Below, piece after piece: positions 26,743 through 34,797 of a stretch of 57,302 nucleotides of DNA. The notes beneath the pieces are model-generated. The model was given only the letters and a program-made list of their open reading frames with translations, did not search any database and had not been told where the DNA came from. This stretch comes from Victivallales bacterium (GTDB lineage Bacteria; Verrucomicrobiota; Lentisphaeria; Oligosphaerales; Oligosphaeraceae). The stretch covers positions 1 to 57,302 of the forward strand of contig JAFZAB010000131.1 in NCBI GenBank assembly GCA_017548425.1, read 5' to 3'. Position numbers and translations under genes: made by a program. Position 1 is the stretch's first letter. Each line of letters begins with the position of its first letter.

Positions 26743-26985
26743 ACACGAAACTATAAACCACAGATCACACGGATTACACAGATAATTCACCGATTGCCTC
26801 CCCGCAGGGGCCGACAAACGCCAAAAGAATTGATTGGCAGATTATGAAATCCAATCGTGAAAGAATTCCACCGGCTACCTGCGGCTCGGCGGTTCATCAC
26901 GCTTCGCGCAAGTGAAAACAACGTCATGCGAAAGCTCTTTACACAAGAGATTTATACCACGAATGAACACGAATGTCACTTGCGG
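26721..26985. repeat. mosaic of dispersed repeats after yhhQ
   Basis: Contains, in order: type B ACCACGAATGAACACGAATG at 26722, type A ACCACAGATCACACGGATTA at 26757, a type C segment with CTCGGCGGTTCATCACGCTT and CGCGCAAGTGAAAACAACGT (about 26872-26925), and another type B copy at 26957. A run of ATGGCTTATGG-like units follows at 26990-27020. The same modules occur upstream of argF, pyrB and the rhomboid gene. Convergent intergenic region; no gene is supported. Confidence 0.7.
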
Positions 26986-27029
26986 CGCTTATGGCTTATG
27001 GCCGATGGCTTATGGATTTAGGAAAGATT

Positions 27030-28535
27030 TCAGCTGTGGAATCGGTGTGGATTTTGGGCTTTGTCTGTTCCATAATAGATGAACGGGAGGCGGCCAAGAG
27101 GTTCGACAACGCCGTGGTCGTACCAATCGAGCGGATCTTGGCAGGGAACCGTCGAATCAACGAACTTGAACTCGAAACGGAAATCTTTAGAGAGTAGGGC
27201 AAGTGACTGGCGTGGAATGACAAGCGTCATTGTGTCGCCTTTGATGACGGTCTTGCCGAGATGGTTTGCAACAACGCCGTTGACGAGAATGCGCATGAAA
27301 TCGCCGTCGTCTTCTGTACCGACGATTGGCTTGGCCGTTTTCACGATAAATGTGATGGTGGCTGGATCGTGAACCACATTAATCCAAATTGGCGCGTTTC
27401 GTTGGGTGCGGTTGACGTAGGTCGTGCCATAACCTTTTGCATTGCGTGGCATTGCGGAATCGGCGAAGCAACGATAGCGCTTTGGTGTCAACGATGGATT
27501 CGGCGTTTCGTCATCCGAAATTCCTTTGAAACGGCGGACGTTTTCGCGGAGCAGGCGGAAATAGTTGTCGCCGTATCCGCCACGCATCATTTCGATGTCG
27601 CGGGAGTATTCGAAGTTTGCGCAATCGACGAACATGATGGGACGGTCTTTCGTTCCTTTCCAGCGGCCAGCGATCCATTCGTTCCAGCCAGTGACGAGCA
27701 CGATGTCCGGTTTGGCTTCATGGGCTCTTTCCCATTGTTCGCGGAAGTTCCATCCTTGTGTCCAAGCATCTGGCGTTTGGTCATTTGCGCCATTGTGGAA
27801 TGCGCGGCCACAATTGTTTGTTTCGCCGTACATTGCGGAATCGCCAAACCGCAGTTGTGGATGTTGCGCGACGGAAACGTTCATGACCGTTCGATCGACC
27901 TTTTCGCCTGGAAAGACGCGTTGCGGTCGTGTAAAATCCATCCATGGCCAGCCGCCGGGCTTGTCAGGCTCATTCGGCCATTGTGATTTGACGATGGTGA
28001 AGAACGCTTTCGTTTCGTCCGAACACTCTTCCTCTTTGGCGACGATGACAGGCTTGCCGTCAAGTTTGAACCATGTAGCTTTCGCAAATCCACGCTTGTA
28101 GATGGATTTGTAGATATTTTCGACGGTCTTGCCGGATGCCGTGTTCGTGTAGAACATCACTTGGGGAATCTGCCATCCGTCGTTATGGTATTCCTGCAGA
28201 ACGCGCATGACGAGCTTGGCGTTCTTTTCGTAGATCACGGCGTTCGTCGTGTCGAAGAAAAGGAAATCGACGCCGCTCTGCATGATGAGCTTCATATGAT
28301 GGCGAACGACCCATTCGTCGTCGGAGAAATAGTATCCGTAAAGCGGTTCGCCCCAATGGTGGTAAACACCTTCCGCGCCCCATACGGGGCTGTCGGGCTT
28401 ATGGCCCGCATTTGGATCAGCCGCAAGGATTTTCGTCACGTCATAAGGCTTGTGGCGACCATGTTCGCCAAGCCATAGAAAGTAGAAAAGACCCACAAGC
28501 GGTTCTTTGGCAGGATTTGAATGGGAAGTTGTCAT
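27030..28535 (-). CDS. GH99/GH71-like glycosidase-related protein
   Basis: 501 residues, no signal peptide. Features of WbsX/GH99-like barrels: GLFYFLWLGEHG near the start, VDFLFFDTTNAV, GKPVIVAKEE, VTGWNEWIAGRW with Glu as candidate catalytic residue, and DCANFEYSRDIEMMRGGYGDN. A C-terminal ~120-residue beta domain follows. Mostly found in glycan-degrading PVC and Bacteroidetes bacteria; substrate unknown. No Shine-Dalgarno is visible before ATG 28535. The gene end lies next to the repeat mosaic. 62 nt downstream of the esterase-like hydrolase gene on the same strand. Confidence 0.68.
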   Translation of the reverse strand: MTTSHSNPAKEPLVGLFYFLWLGEHGRHKPYDVTKILAADPNAGHKPDSPVWGAEGVYHHWGEPLYGYYFSDDEWVVRHHMKLIMQSGVDFLFFDTTNAVIYEKNAKLVMRVLQEYHNDGWQIPQVMFYTNTASGKTVENIYKSIYKRGFAKATWFKLDGKPVIVAKEEECSDETKAFFTIVKSQWPNEPDKPGGWPWMDFTRPQRVFPGEKVDRTVMNVSVAQHPQLRFGDSAMYGETNNCGRAFHNGANDQTPDAWTQGWNFREQWERAHEAKPDIVLVTGWNEWIAGRWKGTKDRPIMFVDCANFEYSRDIEMMRGGYGDNYFRLLRENVRRFKGISDDETPNPSLTPKRYRCFADSAMPRNAKGYGTTYVNRTQRNAPIWINVVHDPATITFIVKTAKPIVGTEDDGDFMRILVNGVVANHLGKTVIKGDTMTLVIPRQSLALLSKDFRFEFKFVDSTVPCQDPLDWYDHGVVEPLGRLPFIYYGTDKAQNPHRFHS

Positions 28536-28597
28536 TGTTATTTTGGGGAGAATTGTAATATAATTTTATGATGCTTATGTCAGTGGAAGTAAATGAC

Positions 28598-29479
28598 TTA
28601 CTGCCATGATAGGAGTTTTGAATCGCGGACATCGCGTGCCCAGTCGATGGAGAGTGTTTTGTCTCCGCAAGGGATTATGATTTGGGAAGCGGCGGTGAAA
28701 TCGTCTATGCGTTGGTTTTCGTAGGAGGAAAGGAATTTCGGAGCCATTCGCATGAAAGCGTCCAGTTTGGTGATGACGGGGCTCAAGTCGTGGTGAGCAC
28801 CTTCATAATATACGACTTCGCAAGGCTTTCCACGTTCTTTCATGAGTGCTTCCACGACGGCGGTGTTAAGGGCATGGTCAACCGTCTCATCGCCTGTGCC
28901 GTGCTCCATGAAAAGCGGTGTGTTCAGGCGGTCTATCAGATATGGGACAGAGCGGACTTTGCATTCTGCGTCGGTGAAAAAACGCCCTGTGGCTTCGGCG
29001 AGATTTGGCTGATTTGGAACGCAAACCATTGCACTGGAAGAATAAACGGCGGCGAATGTGTTTGGCGCATAAATGGCGCTGAGCAGGGCGATGTGTCCGC
29101 CTTGGCTGCCGCCATAGACAAAAATCCTTTTGTGATTTAGATTCGTGTGGAGTTGGAGGATGAATCGGAGGGCGAGAAGAGCGTCAAAAGTTTGATAGAA
29201 ACTCAAGTCATATGGCTTGAACCAACCATGTCCGTTGCGGGGAGAGTAGTCGAATCCACTCATTCTGTACTCTGGTGAGAGGCAGAGGAGATTGAATTTG
29301 TCCGCGACTGCCTTCATAAACTCCTGATGCTGAAATCTGTTGCCACCCCAACCGTGACAGAAGAGCATCGCACCAGTCTTGTCATCGAATTTGTCTGGAG
29401 CAACGACAAGGATGGTTATCTCCTTTGTGTAAGTTTCAGTGCAGCCGATGGAGTCAAAGCTCAGTTCAAACTTTTTCAT
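28598..29479 (-). CDS. alpha/beta hydrolase, acyl-peptide-hydrolase/esterase type
   Basis: 293 residues, no signal peptide. Oxyanion-type FCHGWGGNRFQHQ near 38-50; nucleophile motif YGGSQGGH with Ser; Asp in HGTGDETVD; His in EGAHHDLS. Similar to dienelactone-hydrolase/prolyl-oligopeptidase-type esterases such as acetyl-xylan esterases. No Shine-Dalgarno before ATG 29479. The lpxD terminator lies just upstream, so it probably has its own promoter, with a TATTATTATATAG element about 20 nt before the start. Possibly deacylates glycans handled by the neighbouring GH99-like protein. Confidence 0.8.
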   Translation of the reverse strand: MKKFELSFDSIGCTETYTKEITILVVAPDKFDDKTGAMLFCHGWGGNRFQHQEFMKAVADKFNLLCLSPEYRMSGFDYSPRNGHGWFKPYDLSFYQTFDALLALRFILQLHTNLNHKRIFVYGGSQGGHIALLSAIYAPNTFAAVYSSSAMVCVPNQPNLAEATGRFFTDAECKVRSVPYLIDRLNTPLFMEHGTGDETVDHALNTAVVEALMKERGKPCEVVYYEGAHHDLSPVITKLDAFMRMAPKFLSSYENQRIDDFTAASQIIIPCGDKTLSIDWARDVRDSKLLSWQ

Positions 29480-29525
29480 TTATTTCTATATAATAATAGG
29501 TTATGCGCGACAGACATTGCATAAA

Positions 29526-29556
29526 AGGCCGCCGTTGTTGAAAACAACGGCGGCCT
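29526..29556 (-). terminator. rho-independent terminator of skp-lpxD
   Basis: A perfect 14-bp inverted repeat (29526-29539 with 29543-29556, arms AGGCCGCCGTTGTT / AACAACGGCGGCCT, 3-nt loop) follows lpxD on the minus strand and is followed by TTTTAT in that direction. Confidence 0.85.
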
Positions 29557-29584
29557 GTGATGTGGAGAATGGACGGATTCGTTA

Positions 29585-30610
29585 TCAGCCAAGACGTTTC
29601 TTAAGTTCTTCGACTTCCTGCACAAGAGATTCGATTTTCGCGAGATACATCTGCTCTTTGGCGTATTCGCGGCGCGGTTTCGCAGGGGAGCCGAACAGAA
29701 TGGATTTCGGAGGAACATCTTTTGAAATACCGGACTGCGCCATGAGAATGGAGCCGTCGGCGACATGCAGATGGCCCGAAATTCCAACTTGGCCCGCGAC
29801 GATGACGCCTGCGCCGAGAATCGTGCTTCCCGCGATGCCAGCCTGCGCGACGATGAGGCAGCATGGGCCGATCACGACGTTGTGGCCGATTTGGACCAAA
29901 TTGTCGATTTTCGTGCCCTGCTGAATCCATGTGCGGCCGAAACGTGCGCGGTCGATGGTCGTGTTGGAACCGATTTCGACATCGTCGTCAATTTGGACGA
30001 TACCGACCTGCGGAATCTTCTTATGTCCTTCCGGACCAGAATCATAGCCATATCCATCACCGCCGATGACGACGCCCGGATGCATGATGACGCGATTGGC
30101 GACAACGCAACGTTCGCGAATAACGACATTTGGATAGAAGAGGCAGTTTTCGCCGACGCGGACATCGTCGCAGAGGACGACGCCCGGCAGAATGGCGGTG
30201 TTCGCACCGATTTTCACGCGTTCACCGACGACGACGTTTTCGCCGATGTGGACGCCTTCGCCAATTTCCGCGCTTTCCGCGATGCAAGCCGATTTGGCGA
30301 TGCCAGGCGCGTAGGTCATGGGCGGCGGCGTGAAAATGGCGATGACTTTTGTGAAGCTCTGCGAAGGATTTTCGCATTTGATCCATGCGCGGCCTTCGGG
30401 AACCGGTTCGTCAAAATTCATCGGCACGAGAATGGCGCCCGCCTTGGACGGGAGGACCTGCGGGCGGTATTTTTCATTGCCCAAAAATGAGACGTCGGTC
30501 GCCATGGCCTCTTTGAGAGAGGAGACGCCGCTGAGTTTTTGCGCGCTTTTGCCAATCAACTGACCGCCGACCAATTCGGCAATTTCTTCGCAAGTGCGTT
30601 CCGTGAACAT
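29585..30610 (-). CDS. lpxD: UDP-3-O-(acyl)glucosamine N-acyltransferase LpxD
   Basis: Third enzyme of lipid A synthesis; N-acylates UDP-3-O-acyl-GlcN from acyl-ACP. 341 residues, normal length. N-terminal uridine-binding domain ([16 protein letters not shown]), then a left-handed hexapeptide-repeat helix (about 105-275) with the catalytic-type [13 protein letters not shown] and IGHNVVIG, ending in a helix ([20 protein letters not shown]). RBS AAGAGGT precedes the ATG. Follows skp by 28 nt as in most Gram-negative bacteria. Shows the cell makes LPS. Confidence 0.97.
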   Translation of the reverse strand: MFTERTCEEIAELVGGQLIGKSAQKLSGVSSLKEAMATDVSFLGNEKYRPQVLPSKAGAILVPMNFDEPVPEGRAWIKCENPSQSFTKVIAIFTPPPMTYAPGIAKSACIAESAEIGEGVHIGENVVVGERVKIGANTAILPGVVLCDDVRVGENCLFYPNVVIRERCVVANRVIMHPGVVIGGDGYGYDSGPEGHKKIPQVGIVQIDDDVEIGSNTTIDRARFGRTWIQQGTKIDNLVQIGHNVVIGPCCLIVAQAGIAGSTILGAGVIVAGQVGISGHLHVADGSILMAQSGISKDVPPKSILFGSPAKPRREYAKEQMYLAKIESLVQEVEELKKRLG

Positions 30611-30638
30611 GTTATGATACCTCTTTACGGTCGTTCAA

Positions 30639-31295
30639 TCAGTTGGCGGGCTGGGCTGCGGGGGCCGCTTCCTTCTGTTCGGTGGCCTTCGCACGAATGG
30701 TTTCCAGTTTGGCTTTGGCGGCGGCGAGTTCGTCCTCATGGCCGAGATTGACAAGCTTCAAAATATTCTGCGTGACGTCCTTATCCTTCGGATAGCGGAG
30801 ATAGACCTGAACGCGGTTGAAGGTCTTGCCGGAAACTTCGATAACATGCGTCGCACCAACTTCATCCGCATATTTGTTGACGGTGCTGAGAATGTCGTTG
30901 ACAAGATCCTCTTCGCGCTTCATGCGGATGCGCTGCAGATTGCGGAGACCTTCCTCCTGATTCTGATCGTATTCACGCTTTTTGGCGCGGAGGCGTTCGA
31001 CGATGGCCTGGAGATTGCGCTGGCTGGTTTCACGGGTTTCGCGCGGGAGAAGGTCGTTGCCGACTTCTTCGTTGTAGCGTTGGGCCTGCTTGTCCAGATT
31101 CTGCATTTCCTCACGGATGAGGCCGAGGCGCGCTTCGAAATCCTTTTTCTGGTCTTCGAAGCTGATGTTGGCGTTGACAGTCTTGTAGAAATTCTCGAAA
31201 ATGGTTTCGAGATTGACATAGATGGTTTTGTCTTGCGCGGAGAGCTGCAGTCCGCAGACGAGGGCGGCAATCATCAGTGTGATACGCAATTTCAT
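30639..31295 (-). CDS. skp: OmpH/Skp-family periplasmic chaperone
   Basis: Chaperone for outer-membrane proteins on their way to the Bam complex. 218 residues: signal peptide 1-20 (MKLRITLMIAALVCG...LSA), then IYVNLETIFENFYKT, a long charged coiled coil (about 45-130), a beta segment ATHVIEVSGKTFNRVQVYL, and an Ala/Pro-rich C-terminal tail longer than in E. coli Skp. AGGAG 10 nt before the ATG. Operon with lpxD. Confidence 0.88.
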   Translation of the reverse strand: MKLRITLMIAALVCGLQLSAQDKTIYVNLETIFENFYKTVNANISFEDQKKDFEARLGLIREEMQNLDKQAQRYNEEVGNDLLPRETRETSQRNLQAIVERLRAKKREYDQNQEEGLRNLQRIRMKREEDLVNDILSTVNKYADEVGATHVIEVSGKTFNRVQVYLRYPKDKDVTQNILKLVNLGHEDELAAAKAKLETIRAKATEQKEAAPAAQPAN

Positions 31296-31344
31296 GTTGT
31301 GTTGCTCCTGGTGTGTTGATTTCTTGATGGTTATACGTCAAAAA

Positions 31345-31375
31345 GGCGGTCGATAAGACATGCTATTCGACCGCC
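31345..31375 (-). terminator. rho-independent terminator of the STAS gene
   Basis: 9-bp inverted repeat GGCGGTCGA/TCGACCGCC (31345-31353, 31367-31375) followed on the minus strand by five T residues, 31 nt after the STAS gene and upstream of skp. It separates the two transcription units. Confidence 0.75.
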
Positions 31376-31406
31376 GGTTTTCCTGTTGGTTCCCTAATTT
31401 TCGATG

Positions 31407-31934
31407 TCAATCGTCATCTTCTTCGGCCTCTCCGTCATTTTTTTTGACGTTGAGTTCGGCGAGCGCGAGATTGACGAACGGGATGAATTTCTTGTTTCGT
31501 TCATCCCAGTCGATCAGCTGCTGATGGACTTCGACGACGAGGCGTTCATTGAGTTTTCCGCTGATGGCGTCGCAGAGCTCGCTCCAGCTTTCACAGGATA
31601 CGGGCTGTTCGACGTATTCCCAGCCTTTCATGACGCCAATGCCGTCAAGCAGTTCATGATGCAATGGCTTAGCGTTGGCAATGAGCAACTTGCATCGTTT
31701 CATCATCGTTCTCGCCAGCTTGACGAGCATGCCCATGAACGTGCTGTCCATGTACGTGCAGTCCGCCAGATCGACGATAATGCAACCGACAGTTGTTGAA
31801 TCGGCCAGATAGTCGATCCATTTGTCAAAGCCTTCCGCCAAGTTCCGAACGCCGCTCCCCTGGACTCGCATCATGGCGATTGAGCCCTTTTCAGCGATGT
31901 AGAGCACACCGGCCTGTGCATTCCCTTCCGACAT
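31407..31934 (-). CDS. STAS-domain protein (anti-anti-sigma factor-like)
   Basis: 175 residues. Residues 10-115 form a STAS domain: VGCIIVDLADCTYMDSTFMGML with Ser64 at the position phosphorylated in SpoIIAA/RsbV-type antagonists. The ~60-residue extension ends in an acidic tail (EAEEDDD). Such proteins bind anti-sigma kinases or form regulatory switches; no partner kinase or phosphatase is adjacent. I take ATG 31934 (AAGGAG 8 nt upstream) over GTG 31943, which would overlap the ribosome site. A separate transcript divergent from argB. Confidence 0.83.
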   Translation of the reverse strand: MSEGNAQAGVLYIAEKGSIAMMRVQGSGVRNLAEGFDKWIDYLADSTTVGCIIVDLADCTYMDSTFMGMLVKLARTMMKRCKLLIANAKPLHHELLDGIGVMKGWEYVEQPVSCESWSELCDAISGKLNERLVVEVHQQLIDWDERNKKFIPFVNLALAELNVKKNDGEAEEDDD

Positions 31935-31962
31935 TTTTCCCACTCCTTGCTGAATTAGTTTC

Positions 31963-32043
31963 GCCTGCGCATTTCCGCTTTTTAGGCGCAGGCATACGAT
32001 TTGCGTTTTGAGGTCAATAGTAAAATACTCTCATGAGGTCAAT
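31963..32043 (-). promoter_or_regulatory. leader hairpin and direct repeats upstream of the STAS gene
   Basis: An 8-bp inverted repeat GCCTGCGC/GCGCAGGC (31963-31970, 31986-31993) lies in the probable 5' leader. Upstream are two direct repeats ATTGACCTCA on the minus strand (32018-32009 and 32043-32034), 25 nt apart. They could be tandem -35 elements or an operator. Pattern only. Confidence 0.4.
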
Positions 32044-32090
32044 TTTCAAGCCGTATTGGTGAGATAGTTTTGGTATTATTGTGAAAAACA

Positions 32091-32121
32091 TTGAACGGCG
32101 GGCCTTTTACCTTTATATTAT
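32091..32121 (+). promoter_or_regulatory. putative argB promoter
   Basis: TTGAAC (32091-32096), 17 nt, TATATT (32114-32119), with GGCGGG immediately after the -35. The start codon is 45 nt further on. Confidence 0.55.
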
Positions 32122-32165
32122 AGTGATTTGAAAACAACCATGAGTCATTCCAACGAGTAACTGAG

Positions 32166-33038
32166 ATGCAAAAACTAATAGCGAAAGCGGACGTCCTGAT
32201 CGAGGCGTTGCCGTATATCCAGGCGTTCCACAACGCCGTCGTTCTCGTGAAGTTCGGCGGCTCCGCGATGGAAGTTCCCGAAGTGACGCGCAGCGTTTTG
32301 AAGGACATCGTGTTCATGGCGAGCGCGGGCATGAAGCCGATTGTCGTCCATGGCGGCGGCAAGGCGATCAACGCCGAACTGGCCCGTCAGGAGATTCCGA
32401 CGAAATTCGTGAACGGCCTGCGCTATACATGCGACCGCACGATTCGCGTCGTTGACGATGTCCTGCACAACACGGTGAACGCGGAACTCGTGCGGATTCT
32501 GGCGGAATACGGCGCGGAACCCGCGCCTGTTTCGGGCAAGAATGTCCTTCGAGGCCAACGGATTACGACGAAAGACAAAGAGACCGGCGAAGAGCTGGAC
32601 ATCGGGCACGTCGGCAAGGTCGTGAATGTCGATACTCCTCAGATTCAATGGCTTCTGGAACGCGGGCGGATTCCCGTGATTGCGCCGTTGGCGTGCGACA
32701 TGGACGGACGTGTCTATAACGTGAACGCGGACATGGCGGCCTGCGTCATCGCGGCGGAGATGAAAGTCCGCAAGCTTGTGTTTTTGAGCGACGTGCCCGG
32801 CGTGCTTCGTGATCCGAAGGACGAAACGAGCCTGATTTCGACGATTCAGATCGGCGACATTCCGCACATGGTGGAAGAGGGCGTCATTTCTGGCGGAATG
32901 ATTCCGAAACTGAATTCCGCGGCGGATGCGATTCGCGCAGGCGTTGGCAAAGTGCATATGATCGATGGACGGCTGCGGCATTCGCTGCTGCTGGAAATCT
33001 TCACGGATCACGGAACGGGAACGCAGATCGTTCCATAA
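32166..33038 (+). CDS. argB: acetylglutamate kinase
   Basis: Second step of arginine synthesis: phosphorylates N-acetyl-L-glutamate with ATP in the cytosol. 290 residues, normal length. Amino-acid-kinase features: VLVKFGGSAM (phosphate-binding Lys), VVHGGGKAIN, the acetylglutamate-binding region NVNADMAACVIA, LVFLSDVPGVL, and the C-terminal GGMIPKL. An N-terminal helix precedes the core as in arginine-sensitive hexameric enzymes, so feedback inhibition is likely. Only a weak Shine-Dalgarno. Same strand as argF but separated by a repeat element. Confidence 0.96.
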   Translation: MQKLIAKADVLIEALPYIQAFHNAVVLVKFGGSAMEVPEVTRSVLKDIVFMASAGMKPIVVHGGGKAINAELARQEIPTKFVNGLRYTCDRTIRVVDDVLHNTVNAELVRILAEYGAEPAPVSGKNVLRGQRITTKDKETGEELDIGHVGKVVNVDTPQIQWLLERGRIPVIAPLACDMDGRVYNVNADMAACVIAAEMKVRKLVFLSDVPGVLRDPKDETSLISTIQIGDIPHMVEEGVISGGMIPKLNSAADAIRAGVGKVHMIDGRLRHSLLLEIFTDHGTGTQIVP

Positions 33039-33046
33039 AGAGAAAG

Positions 33047-33342
33047 AACCACGAATGGACACAAATGGACACGAATGTTCATGATGGTCCACTGAAAACA
33101 CGGACAAAACAGAATGCCTCGCAGACGGGCCGACTGCATCTCCAAGGATTTCATGGTGAAACAAAACGTTGATTGCCAATGAAACAAACGGCTCCGTCTG
33201 CTCGGCGGTTCGTCACGCTTCGCGCAAGCGGAAACAACGTCAAGCGAAAGCTCGATGTCCATGGTCTGTTGGCTCGGCAGTTGTGAAAGCGCTTCGCGCA
33301 ACAGATGGAATGCAGAGGAAAATCTTTGCGAAAGACAAGAAT
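33047..33342 (+). repeat. composite repeat (types B+C) upstream of argF
   Basis: Starts with three ~11-nt units of ACCACGAATGG/ACACAAATGG/ACACGAATG and continues with a GC-rich module. Positions 33109-33234 are identical over 126 bp to 34530-34655 beyond argF. It holds two internal units around CGCTTCGCGCAA. The ORFs read across it on the minus strand look the same in each copy only because the DNA is the same; I do not consider them genes. argF begins 45 nt after the repeat. Confidence 0.85.
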
Positions 33343-33386
33343 ACGAACGATAGTTAAGTAAATAACCATCGAAAGGAAAACATATT

Positions 33387-34400
33387 ATGACGGAACTTCT
33401 GGATAAGATTCGGAATATCGGGCTGACGGGCAAGAGCCTGCTGCGGCTGTTGGACCTGTCGGACAAGCAAATGCTTGATCTCGTTGATCTGGCGATTGAT
33501 CTGAAGGCGCGCAAGAAGGCGAACGGCCATCTGGTGAATCCGTTCCTGCGTGGACGCAACATCTGCCTGATCTTCCAGAAGTCATCGACGCGTACACGCT
33601 GCGCGACGCTTTGCGCTGTTCGTGACGAAGGCGCGAACGCCGAATATCTCGGTCAGGGCGAAATTCATTTCGGCAAGAAGGAATCCGTCGCCGATTCGGC
33701 CCGCGTTCTGGGGCGTTTCTTTGACGGCATCCTCTTCCGCGGCTTCAAGCAGGAGACGGTCGAAGGTCTTGCAAAGTATTCAGGCGTACCCGTTTGGAAC
33801 GGTTTGACGGATGAATGGCATCCGACGCAGATTCTGGCGGATCTGCAGACGATGAAAGAGTATTTCGGTCATTTGAAAGGATTGAAGGTTGCATTCGTCG
33901 GCGATGGCCGCAACAACGTGTGCAATTCGCTGATGGTTGGTTGCGCCAAGGCAGGCATCGACATGGTCGATATCTGCCCGGAAGAACTGAGCCCCGAAGA
34001 GCACATTGTCGCGGCGGCGCGTGAAGCGGCCGCCCGCAACGGCAGCACGGTGACCGTCGAGCACGATCCAAAGAAAGGCATCGCAGGCGTAAATGTCATC
34101 TACACAGACGTTTGGGTGTCCATGGGCGAAGAGGCGATGTTCCAGCAGCGGTTGAAGTTGCTGAAGCCGTATCAAGTGAACATGGATCTTGTGAAGGCGA
34201 CGGGCAATCTCGAAAGCGGGAAGGTTATTTTCCTGCATTGCCTTCCGGCCTTCCATGACAACAAGACGGAAGTCAGTAAAGACACGGGGGCGTTGGAAGT
34301 CACGGATGACGTGTTCGAATCCAATTTCTCCAAAGTGTTCGACGAGGCTGAAAATCGTATGCATACGATAAAAGCCATGATTCTGGCCTCTCTGGCCTAG
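33387..34400 (+). CDS. argF: ornithine carbamoyltransferase
   Basis: Makes citrulline from ornithine and carbamoyl phosphate. 337 residues, normal length. Carbamoyl-phosphate site SSTRTRC near 56, HPTQ near 150, ornithine loop VWVSMGE, HCLPAFHD and C-terminal ENRMHTIKA. The sequence runs parallel to E. coli ArgF/ArgI, so assignment to ornithine rather than aspartate transcarbamylase is secure. AAGGA precedes the ATG. Flanked on both sides by the composite repeat. Confidence 0.97.
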   Translation: MTELLDKIRNIGLTGKSLLRLLDLSDKQMLDLVDLAIDLKARKKANGHLVNPFLRGRNICLIFQKSSTRTRCATLCAVRDEGANAEYLGQGEIHFGKKESVADSARVLGRFFDGILFRGFKQETVEGLAKYSGVPVWNGLTDEWHPTQILADLQTMKEYFGHLKGLKVAFVGDGRNNVCNSLMVGCAKAGIDMVDICPEELSPEEHIVAAAREAAARNGSTVTVEHDPKKGIAGVNVIYTDVWVSMGEEAMFQQRLKLLKPYQVNMDLVKATGNLESGKVIFLHCLPAFHDNKTEVSKDTGALEVTDDVFESNFSKVFDEAENRMHTIKAMILASLA

Positions 34401-34406
34401 TTGTTC

Positions 34407-34442
34407 AAGCCGTTGGGACGTTCGTTCCAACGGCTTTTTTTT
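34407..34442 (+). terminator. rho-independent terminator of argF
   Basis: 10-bp inverted repeat AAGCCGTTGG/CCAACGGCTT (34407-34416, 34427-34436) with a T tract to 34442, starting 7 nt after the argF stop. Confidence 0.88.
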
Positions 34443-34467
34443 GAACAGAACCACTCCTTGATAAAGG

Positions 34468-34740
34468 AACCACGAATGGACACGAATGGACACGAATGTT
34501 CATTTCAGTCCACTGAATACACGGAAGAGACAGAATGCCTCGCAGACGGGCCGACTGCATCTCCAAGGATTTCATGGTGAAACAAAACGTTGATTGCCAA
34601 TGAAACAAACGGCTCCGTCTGCTCGGCGGTTCGTCACGCTTCGCGCAAGCGGAAAGAACGTTATGCGGAAGCTCGAAGTTCATAGTCTGGCGGCTGTGGC
34701 GGTTCTGAAAACGCTTCGCGTATAGATAGAAAATATAGTG
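34468..34740 (+). repeat. composite repeat (types B+C) upstream of pyrB
   Basis: Second copy of the element before argF, same order of modules and same orientation, ending about 60 nt before pyrB. The 126-bp core is identical; both flanks have diverged by scattered substitutions. Two identical blocks around argF could recombine and delete it. Confidence 0.85.
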
Positions 34741-34797
34741 TAAAAATATTACCATAAATCAACCAAAGGACAAAAAGAAAACTAGAGAGAGACTAAC

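Noticed and set aside
26721..26985. CRISPR array because of short regularly spaced units
   Set aside because: Units (ACACGAATG) are about 10-11 nt and nearly contiguous, with no spacers or cas genes.
29765..30490. 241-codon plus-strand frame across lpxD
   Set aside because: Antisense to a secure lpxD; its Asp/Ala periodicity mirrors the hexapeptide repeats on the other strand.
33008..33562. 184-codon minus-strand frame and a similar one at 34405-34755
   Set aside because: Shared peptide is produced by the duplicated DNA repeat; no start signals and it overlaps argF.
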